Positions 1 to 5,437 of a stretch of DNA of 6,877 bases are shown piece by piece (the stretch's first letter is position 1; each line of letters opens with the position of its first letter). Below the pieces are notes generated by a model. That model made no database searches and had not been told where the DNA came from. It saw nothing but the letters and a program-made list of their open reading frames with translations. The DNA is from Pseudobutyrivibrio sp. (GTDB lineage Bacteria > Bacillota > Clostridia > Lachnospirales > Lachnospiraceae): contig JAFYYE010000373.1 of NCBI GenBank assembly GCA_017557715.1, forward strand, positions 1 to 6,877. The letters are read 5' to 3'. Made by a program: the position numbers and the translations under genes.

Positions 1-394
1 AGCAAAAAAAACCATCCTCTATCCATTAGGTGGATGGGAAGGTCTTTACGAGAGAGGTGGTACTCATAATACCTTTTTTGAATATGCAAGATGGTATGAT
101 ACTGTCGTATTTAGTTTTTTAGCATTGTTTTTTATTTTAGAGCTAGTTAATGGATTAAGACTTTTAAAAAGAAAAGATAATTTTGCACTAAACTACATGT
201 TGGTGAGCTCACAGATAATCTTTATGATTTATTTCTTCATGGAGCCAAACGGCTTTGCTTACAGATATTATTTAGTATTCCCAATATTTATTTGTGGAAT
301 AGTTCGTGGCTGGTCTACAGTAGTTAACAACGATGGAAGGATAAGAAAAGGTGAACTTAAAAAATATGCAGATATGCCGACAAATATCGCCTAG
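1..394 (+). CDS. O-antigen ligase/polymerase-like membrane protein, C-terminal part only (5' end outside window)
   Basis: The reading frame is open from base 2 to the TAG at 392-394, so the gene enters from the left and only its last 130 codons are visible. The fragment opens with a soluble loop containing GGTHNTFFEYAR. This resembles the HNxxLE-type motif of the long external loop in the O-antigen ligase/polymerase (Wzy_C-like) superfamily, whose His (codon 65-67 here) is the functionally important residue in WaaL-type ligases. About three hydrophobic segments follow (codons near 98-150, 185-245 and 258-310), then a short charged tail. The family joins or transfers lipid-linked glycan chains on the outer face of the membrane. 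The last bases overlap the next gene, whose C-terminal half is homologous to this one. Ligase and polymerase cannot be told apart from this piece. The family call is fairly secure; the specific role is not. Confidence 0.72.
   Translation, partial: AKKTILYPLGGWEGLYERGGTHNTFFEYARWYDTVVFSFLALFFILELVNGLRLLKRKDNFALNYMLVSSQIIFMIYFFMEPNGFAYRYYLVFPIFICGIVRGWSTVVNNDGRIRKGELKKYADMPTNIA
348..354 (+). promoter_or_regulatory. Ribosome binding site deciding the start of the second membrane gene
   Basis: AAGGTGA lies 11 bases before ATG 366, inside the coding region of the preceding gene. It overlaps the alternative GTG start at 351, which has only a weak AAGG (337-340) about 10 bases upstream of it. This favours initiation at 366. 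The spacing is slightly long, so the choice is not certain. Confidence 0.5.
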
Positions 395-1130
395 AAGATG
401 TTTTGATGTAGGATTTTTGTTCTTGCTTCAGGGGCTTATTATAAATTCATATTTTAATCTGTTGAGGGATCAGGCGAATATTTGGACATCGTTACTATTC
501 CCAGTTTTGAGTTATCTGATTGGTTTGTATTTCAGTGATTCAAAAAAGCTTATTGCTGTTGTTACGGCGATTGTATCAATTGCTGGAATAGTTTATATCG
601 CAAAAGCGAATAATGAAAAGGAAGTATTATTATTTTTTATTATTCCACTTATTGCAGTTATCCTTGCATTAATAGAGGATAGATCAAAGCTTAATCAGTG
701 GCTTGCAGTAGCAGTATATGTAGTTGCAGCAGTAGGATATCTTATTGTAAAAGACGGATTAGCTATAAGGATAAAAGCAATTATTCAGGCTATATCATTA
801 CTTAAAAAGAATGAGTTTGGTGGATTTGTTATGGATGTTTTCCCGGGAAATACAAGTTCTACCATGTGGCTTGACTATGCAAGAGATTATGGAATTTTCC
901 CATTTGTATGTCTTGCCATGTTTGCTTTAATATCATTGATATTGTTGATAAAGCTGTTATTAAAGAAAGAGAAGAACTTTACCACGTATGCATTGATAAA
1001 CCTATATGTCTTCTTGAATATGTATTATATGCTTTATTCAACGGCAAGAATACATGTATATATGTGGGCAGTGGGACTTATGGTATGCGGTATGATACGC
1101 GGATATATAAACGAAAAGACTGAGCGTTAA
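366..1130 (+). CDS. Short O-antigen ligase/polymerase-like membrane protein, paralogue of the preceding gene
   Basis: This encodes 254 residues from ATG 366. A GTG at 351 in the same frame would add five residues. I prefer 366 because AAGGTGA (348-354) lies upstream of it at a usable distance and itself includes that GTG. About eight membrane segments are visible, with a longer loop before the last three. That loop contains NTSSTMWLDYARDYG (849-893), matching THNTFFEYARWYD of the upstream gene, and the two proteins stay alignable through to CGMIRGY versus CGIVRGW near their ends. The His of the upstream motif is Ser165 here (codon 858-860). At about 250 residues it is shorter than typical members (roughly 400), so N-terminal helices seem to be missing. 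The start overlaps the preceding gene by 29 bases, suggesting translational coupling. It could be a partner subunit, a divergent enzyme or a decaying duplicate. Confidence 0.7.
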   Translation: MQICRQISPRRCFDVGFLFLLQGLIINSYFNLLRDQANIWTSLLFPVLSYLIGLYFSDSKKLIAVVTAIVSIAGIVYIAKANNEKEVLLFFIIPLIAVILALIEDRSKLNQWLAVAVYVVAAVGYLIVKDGLAIRIKAIIQAISLLKKNEFGGFVMDVFPGNTSSTMWLDYARDYGIFPFVCLAMFALISLILLIKLLLKKEKNFTTYALINLYVFLNMYYMLYSTARIHVYMWAVGLMVCGMIRGYINEKTER

Positions 1131-1143
1131 AACTCAGTCTTTT
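1114..1143. terminator. Bidirectional intrinsic terminator between convergent genes
   Basis: AAAAGACTGAG (1114-1124) and CTCAGTCTTTT (1133-1143) are perfect inverted repeats around an 8-base loop. The GC-containing core is 7 bp and each side is flanked by four A or four T, so the hairpin gives a stem plus U-run on both strands. The plus-strand gene stops with TAA at 1128-1130 inside the loop. The minus-strand gene stops with TGA at 1136-1134 inside the stem. One hairpin therefore ends both transcription units and encodes the last residues of both proteins. Confidence 0.88.
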
Positions 1144-2660
1144 CTTAGTTTGGTGATTAACTTGTTTTTTAACATATCGACTTCTTCAATTCTCATCAAA
1201 AGAAGTATTATTCCATATACAGATAAACCGATTAATGCAGATGCCATAAAGATTAATAAATTGCTTCTAAATACGTGTTTTATACCAAATATAATTAATA
1301 CCAAGGCAATTGTTCCTGGGATTTGTTTCAGTAATGTAGGTAGGAATTGCAACAAAGTATAGTTTGGCATGTGTCGTCTTATCATGTAAGAGTTTATGAA
1401 AAAGTTTACTGTAAGGCAGATTGAGCTGGCAATAGAAATACCCATAATGCCAATATATCTTGAAAGGATAATACTGCTGATAATATTAATACATACAGCA
1501 ATTATGCCAGTGATCATAGGTCGTTTGGTATCCTTGAAGGAATAAAGTACTCTGATAACAACATCCCTGACACCAGAGCTTGTAAAGCCTACGGCATAAC
1601 CAATTAGAGCTGCACTAGTCATTGCGAGGGAAGCTTTGTCAAAGTTTCCTCTAAAATAAGCGATTGATACAATCTCTCTTGAACACAGGCATGTGGTGAT
1701 AGTAATTGGAATCATAATGCAAATCATTGTGTTTATAGCTGTTCGCATAGTAGATTCAAGTTTTTTCTGGTCGCCGGCTGCGATGTAGTTAGCAAAATTA
1801 ACATACAGAATATCTACTACATTATTTATCAAAACATTGCAGACAAAATCTTCTAAAGAAACAGCATAAGAAAGAGCAGTAGCACTTCCTTCGGCTAGGC
1901 CAGTAGAGATAGAGTTATCTACGATCTTATTTATCTGGGATACTGAACCCCCGATAAAGATTGGTAAAGCTGTAAGTAGAACCGCTTTGACTTCCGGAAC
2001 TTCAGAAATCTTTGTAAAAGTAAATTTATAATATTTTCTTCCTCTAAATAATAATAATCCAGCGAAAATAAAATAACTACAGAACTGTGCCACTACAAGC
2101 GATGAAACATGCAAAATGCTGTTCAGGAATATACAACTAAGGATTGTAACGGTACTTGTAATAAAAGATTCTGTACGGCTAATGACAAAATCCTTATTGG
2201 AATCCATAATGGATGTCCAAATCAAAGTTACAACTGCAAACAAGAAGAATGGATAACAAATTTGCAGGTAGTGCTCCAACATAAGTGTTTGTGATGGTGT
2301 ATAGCTAGGTGCCAGAACCTTAGCAATGATAGGTGTTAGCATGTACACAAACAAAAGTACTACTAGAACAACAGGAAGCAATATCTCCAGACAAGCTGAA
2401 ACCAGCTTCGAAGCAGCATCACGCCCCTTTTGAACAAGGGTATGAGTGTAGATGCTGACGATCGACAGGGTAATAGATCTTATAAATGCCGAAGAAAGCA
2501 TTCCAACAAAATTAAAAGCAACGTTATATATATCTGTTTCGAAGGTTGTACCGAAATAGTATGCGATAACAGCCTGTTTTACAAAGCCTAAGGCCTTGAA
2601 ACACAGTGTAAGAACAGACAGGATTGCAGTAGTTGCAATAATACTGTTATGTTTTTTCAT
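1134..2660 (-). CDS. MurJ/MviN-family lipid-linked substrate flippase
   Basis: This encodes 508 residues, the usual length for the family, with about 14 hydrophobic segments. MurJ proteins (MOP superfamily) flip lipid II or related undecaprenyl-linked glycans across the cytoplasmic membrane. The N-terminal stretch LGFVKQAVIAYYFG then TDIYNVAF matches the MurJ signature; later regions (PIFIGGSVSQINKIVDN, SYAVSLEDF, VLYSFKDTKRP) align as well. Against E. coli MurJ, D39 is kept (Asp43), R18 and R24 are Lys22 and Lys28, R52 aligns with Ser56 and R270 with Ser268. ATG 2660 is chosen over the adjacent TTG 2663 because AGGAG sits 7 bases before it. The gene is transcribed alone, towards the ligase-like pair, with its own promoter and terminator. 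Substrate could be lipid II or, given the changed residues and setting, a surface-glycan lipid intermediate. Family certain, substrate uncertain. Confidence 0.9.
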   Translation of the reverse strand: MKKHNSIIATTAILSVLTLCFKALGFVKQAVIAYYFGTTFETDIYNVAFNFVGMLSSAFIRSITLSIVSIYTHTLVQKGRDAASKLVSACLEILLPVVLVVLLFVYMLTPIIAKVLAPSYTPSQTLMLEHYLQICYPFFLFAVVTLIWTSIMDSNKDFVISRTESFITSTVTILSCIFLNSILHVSSLVVAQFCSYFIFAGLLLFRGRKYYKFTFTKISEVPEVKAVLLTALPIFIGGSVSQINKIVDNSISTGLAEGSATALSYAVSLEDFVCNVLINNVVDILYVNFANYIAAGDQKKLESTMRTAINTMICIMIPITITTCLCSREIVSIAYFRGNFDKASLAMTSAALIGYAVGFTSSGVRDVVIRVLYSFKDTKRPMITGIIAVCINIISSIILSRYIGIMGISIASSICLTVNFFINSYMIRRHMPNYTLLQFLPTLLKQIPGTIALVLIIFGIKHVFRSNLLIFMASALIGLSVYGIILLLMRIEEVDMLKNKLITKLRKD

Positions 2661-2667
2661 CAAAGGT

Positions 2668-2672
2668 CTCCT
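2668..2672 (-). promoter_or_regulatory. Ribosome binding site of the MurJ-family gene
   Basis: The minus strand reads AGGAG here, 7 bases before ATG 2660. This consensus site at ideal spacing supports ATG 2660 rather than the in-frame TTG one codon earlier. Confidence 0.8.
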
Positions 2673-2698
2673 AATTTATATAAATTCTTTTAGTCCGT

Positions 2699-2727
2699 AT
2701 TATACATCAACCCAATTTTATTAGCAA
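2699..2727 (-). promoter_or_regulatory. Promoter of the MurJ-family gene
   Basis: On the minus strand a perfect TATAAT lies at 2704-2699. TTGCTA (2727-2722; four of six matches to TTGACA) stands 17 bases upstream. Transcription would start near 2692, giving a leader of about 30 bases before ATG 2660. Its -35 element overlaps that of the opposite promoter. Confidence 0.6.
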
Positions 2728-2750
2728 AAGTAACGTTTCTGTATTATAAT
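2721..2750 (+). promoter_or_regulatory. Promoter of the glycosyltransferase operon
   Basis: A perfect TATAAT lies at 2745-2750. TTAGCA (2721-2726; four of six matches to TTGACA) is 18 bases upstream. Transcription would start near 2757, leaving an AT-rich leader of about 45 bases. No riboswitch-like or strong hairpin structure is evident in that leader. Confidence 0.6.
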
Positions 2751-2791
2751 ACTAATGATTATGACTATTTTTAAATAATATATTAATAATC

Positions 2792-2796
2792 GGGAG
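2792..2796 (+). promoter_or_regulatory. Ribosome binding site of the GT-C gene
   Basis: GGGAG is 5 bases before ATG 2802. It is the only good site in the leader and fixes the start of the first gene of the operon. Confidence 0.7.
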
Positions 2797-2801
2797 ATGA
2801 C

Positions 2802-4505
2802 ATGGGAGAGACACAAAGCAGAAGAACAATTATACGTTTCATATTTACTATCGTAATTGCGATATGGTCGGTTGCTACCATACGCTATGGTTTTTATGTG
2901 GACGAGAATGGATTGTTAGCTATTTATAAGGGAATCTATCAGGGACAGCGTATGTTCACTGATACCTGGGAGTCTCTTCAGACAGGAGGCCTGCTTGCAT
3001 ATCCATTACTTGCTCTTTATTATCAGGTGCTACAGCCTCTTTTTGCAGAGTTTTCTATAAACGTAGGATTAGTATTGTATATGCGATACTGCTACTTGCT
3101 TATAAAAGCTTTGGTAGCTATTTATCTTTATTTCGCACTTAGACAGAGCGGTTTTGAAGATAACGCTTTCTTGGCTTCAGCATTCTATTTCATGTTTGTA
3201 ATAGCATGGAAGGATTTTTCTTATAAGTCATATTGCGACATAGCAATGATTCTTATTGTATGTTTTGTGTTCAGATATTATGAGAACAGAAAGCCGATAT
3301 ATGCGGCACTGATGGCAGTGGTAGCATGCATAGCAGTGCTTGCATATCCTACCATGATTATTATGGCAGTGTTCCTTGGAATTTATTGGCTTGTGATGGC
3401 TATAAGAGATGAAGCGCCTAGAAGTGCTTTTATAAGCTATTTACTAGTATGCCTTGTGATAGGGCTTGCTGTTGTAATTTATCTTCAGATTAATTCTGGT
3501 TGGACAAACATAATTGCCCAACTTCCAAATTTGGGTGATCAGGATTACGATTATCCTATTTATGAAAGATTTGGCAGAATGATGCTTTCATATCTAGTGT
3601 TTGCAGGTATTGCCTATTTACCAATTGTGATTATCAGAATATGGGATAAGGTAAGAGGTGTTTCCGAGGAAACAGAAAGAGCAATGCTTACACTTTATTT
3701 CCTTTTATTCATGGCTGCAGTCATGTTGCTTAGAGTAGAAAGTATTAGCACATCAAGATTTATTTATGGATGTCTGATAGTTTTTTTCTGGTTTCCATAT
3801 TTCATGAAGGAAAAGGACGACAGCGCCTATACAAGAATCGGTCATTACAGAAATGCTGATGGCGATACAAAACACGTGCTTTGGACGATATTTGTATTTT
3901 CAATAGTGGCTCAGCTTATCTGGTCCATTTCTACAAATCAGGAAATCACTGTGCCAGGTCACATGTCACTTTATGTGATTATTGCGATGATTCTTATCTT
4001 CACCAGAGAAGAGACTAATAATAGAGGCATGGTAGCAATACTTATGTTACTTGCCATGTTTTTTAATGGTATTTGGGTGGCAGATAGCAATGGTGGATTC
4101 GCCAGTGTTTTTGAGCCTATGTATTATGTAACACGAGGCGAGCTAAAGGGTATTGCACTTCCAGAAGATGAGTATAATATAAATGAGTCGGTAATGAATC
4201 TTTTAGAGGAGAATGTGACAGCTGATGATAAGCTGCTTGTTGCATTTGGTTCTAACTGCGCCGGTTATCTGAACAGCGATGCATGGCAGGGGACATACTC
4301 TGTCTATGCACGAACTCAGGTAAATACAAAACTGATGGATTATTATGAGATTAATCCAGATAATATGGCAGATTACATGCTTTTAGACAAGGCTAATTCA
4401 AAGTATGAAAGCTTTGTCACAAACGAAACTGGACAGTATCTTTTGAATTTATATACTAAAGAAATCGCAAAAGACGGTGATTTAGTTTTATTGGCAAGAG
4501 AATAG
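2802..4505 (+). CDS. GT-C-type polytopic membrane glycosyltransferase (predicted)
   Basis: This encodes 567 residues. The first membrane helix (about 10-28) is followed by RYGFYVDENG with Asp34-Glu35, then GQRMFTDTWESLQTGG leading into LLAYPLLALYY. This matches the GT-C plan, in which an acidic pair in the first external loop acts with a polyprenyl-phosphate sugar donor. About 12 membrane segments run to residue 426. The last 140 residues (from Ala427) form a soluble tail, expected outside the cell, that I do not recognise. The acidic pair and topology point to transfer of a sugar from a lipid carrier to a lipid-linked or surface acceptor. It is first in a rightward operon: the N-acyltransferase follows after 29 bases. 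A Wzy-type polymerase or a non-catalytic membrane protein is possible. Class fairly likely; donor and acceptor unknown. Confidence 0.68.
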   Translation: MGETQSRRTIIRFIFTIVIAIWSVATIRYGFYVDENGLLAIYKGIYQGQRMFTDTWESLQTGGLLAYPLLALYYQVLQPLFAEFSINVGLVLYMRYCYLLIKALVAIYLYFALRQSGFEDNAFLASAFYFMFVIAWKDFSYKSYCDIAMILIVCFVFRYYENRKPIYAALMAVVACIAVLAYPTMIIMAVFLGIYWLVMAIRDEAPRSAFISYLLVCLVIGLAVVIYLQINSGWTNIIAQLPNLGDQDYDYPIYERFGRMMLSYLVFAGIAYLPIVIIRIWDKVRGVSEETERAMLTLYFLLFMAAVMLLRVESISTSRFIYGCLIVFFWFPYFMKEKDDSAYTRIGHYRNADGDTKHVLWTIFVFSIVAQLIWSISTNQEITVPGHMSLYVIIAMILIFTREETNNRGMVAILMLLAMFFNGIWVADSNGGFASVFEPMYYVTRGELKGIALPEDEYNINESVMNLLEENVTADDKLLVAFGSNCAGYLNSDAWQGTYSVYARTQVNTKLMDYYEINPDNMADYMLLDKANSKYESFVTNETGQYLLNLYTKEIAKDGDLVLLARE

Positions 4506-4534
4506 TTGATTATATAGTAAGTGAGGTAAATACT

Positions 4535-5428
4535 ATGTTAACAGCAGAAGAAAAAGCGAAATTTATAGAAACATTAAACGGCACATCATATGTTGGAGAG
4601 CCTGTAGATAATACTTTCATGTTCATCAAAAAGCAGGTTGAACAACTTGGTGCTAGCCTTGAGGGACACAAGGACTGCCTTGTTTTTGCCGAGAGCAATA
4701 TTACTTTTTCTGATGAAATATTAAAAAACAATCATGTGGTATTCTGCGAATATCCACAGTATGAATATGCGTTATTTGCTATGGATTACAGAGATGTGCG
4801 CATGCCTCTTCCGGAATTCTTCGAAGAAGATGGATATTACATCACATCTGATTCTAAGATTGGAGAGAATTGCACGATCTATCCGGGATGCTTCATCGGC
4901 CCAGCAGTTACAATCGGTGACAATGCGTTGATTCTTCCGGGCTCTAAGATAAAGCATGCCACAATCGGTGACAACTTCCTTTGCAATGAAAATGTAGTTG
5001 TTGGTTGTAACTCATTTACAAAGGCAAAGGACCCTAACGGCGATTTGATTTCAATGCCTTCCCTTGGACGAGTTGTGATTGGAAATAACGTAGAACTTGG
5101 TGCCTGTGATGTTATCGAGCTTGCTACTTGTGGCGAGACAGTCATCGGAGACAATGTTAAGCTTGATAATCTTGTTAGTATCGGCCACGAATCAGTGCTT
5201 CATAAAAATGTATGTATGGCTGCACAGGCCACACTTGCAGGTTTTGTAGATGTAGGGGAAAATACTTTCATCGGTGTAGGCGCCAATGTAAAGAATCGTA
5301 TAAATATTGGAAAGAATGTTACAGTAGGTATGGGCTCAGTAGTAGGCCGTGCCGTAAAGGATGGGGAGACAGTCTTCGGGAACTTGGCGAAGCCTATTCC
5401 AATCCTTAAAAAATCATTCCAAAAATAG
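4535..5428 (+). CDS. LpxD-like left-handed beta-helix N-acyltransferase
   Basis: This encodes 297 residues. Residues 1-100 resemble the small N-terminal domain of LpxD (LVFAESN, VVFCEYPQYEYALFAMDY). Residues 108-285 are hexapeptide repeats (IGENCTIYPGCFIGPAVTIG and onward) forming a left-handed beta-helix. The LpxD-specific insertion and following block are clear: SLGRVVIGNNVELGA, VIGDNVKLDN, then IGHESV. His218 aligns with catalytic H239 of E. coli LpxD (IAHNV). LpxD moves a hydroxyacyl group from acyl carrier protein to the amine of a UDP-glucosamine derivative. The second LpxD histidine (H276) is Arg255 here, the DRGA motif reads ELAT, and the C-terminal helices of the 341-residue E. coli enzyme are absent. 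A GAGG (4523-4526) lies 8 bases before ATG 4535, and the next gene begins 9 bases after the stop. I infer N-acylation of an amino sugar nucleotide for a surface glycan rather than lipid A synthesis. The acyl group is unknown. Confidence 0.85.
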   Translation: MLTAEEKAKFIETLNGTSYVGEPVDNTFMFIKKQVEQLGASLEGHKDCLVFAESNITFSDEILKNNHVVFCEYPQYEYALFAMDYRDVRMPLPEFFEEDGYYITSDSKIGENCTIYPGCFIGPAVTIGDNALILPGSKIKHATIGDNFLCNENVVVGCNSFTKAKDPNGDLISMPSLGRVVIGNNVELGACDVIELATCGETVIGDNVKLDNLVSIGHESVLHKNVCMAAQATLAGFVDVGENTFIGVGANVKNRINIGKNVTVGMGSVVGRAVKDGETVFGNLAKPIPILKKSFQK

Positions 5429-5437
5429 AGGTTTCAA

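Noticed and set aside
2109..2294. Plus-strand open frame inside the MurJ-family gene, and similar short frames at 908-1123, 1150-1362, 4510-4731, 4734-4931, 4772-4957 and 5212-5409
   Set aside because: All are shadows of well-supported genes in other frames, with unnatural composition and no independent gene context.
2661..2663. TTG start for the MurJ-family gene, one codon upstream of ATG
   Set aside because: The AGGAG site is ideally spaced for ATG 2660, and the TTG gains only one residue.
2769..2790. AT-rich near-palindromic stretch in the leader of the GT-C gene
   Set aside because: It is nearly all A/T with no stable stem; such patterns arise by chance in AT-rich intergenic DNA, so I do not call it an operator.
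4910..4974. 14-base direct repeat (ACAATCGGTGACAA at 4910-4923 and 4961-4974)
   Set aside because: It encodes TIGDN in two turns of the beta-helix. It reflects protein repeats, not a mobile or regulatory repeat.
4879..5154. Minus-strand open frame of 91 codons opposite the LpxD-like gene
   Set aside because: It lies wholly inside the strongly supported beta-helix coding region, and its protein is a Pro/Ser/Thr-rich low-complexity product of the antisense hexapeptide repeats, with no homology I recognise.
4535..5428. Canonical lpxD for lipid A synthesis
   Set aside because: The second conserved His is replaced, DRGA is altered, and no other lipid A genes are nearby, so I name it LpxD-like only.
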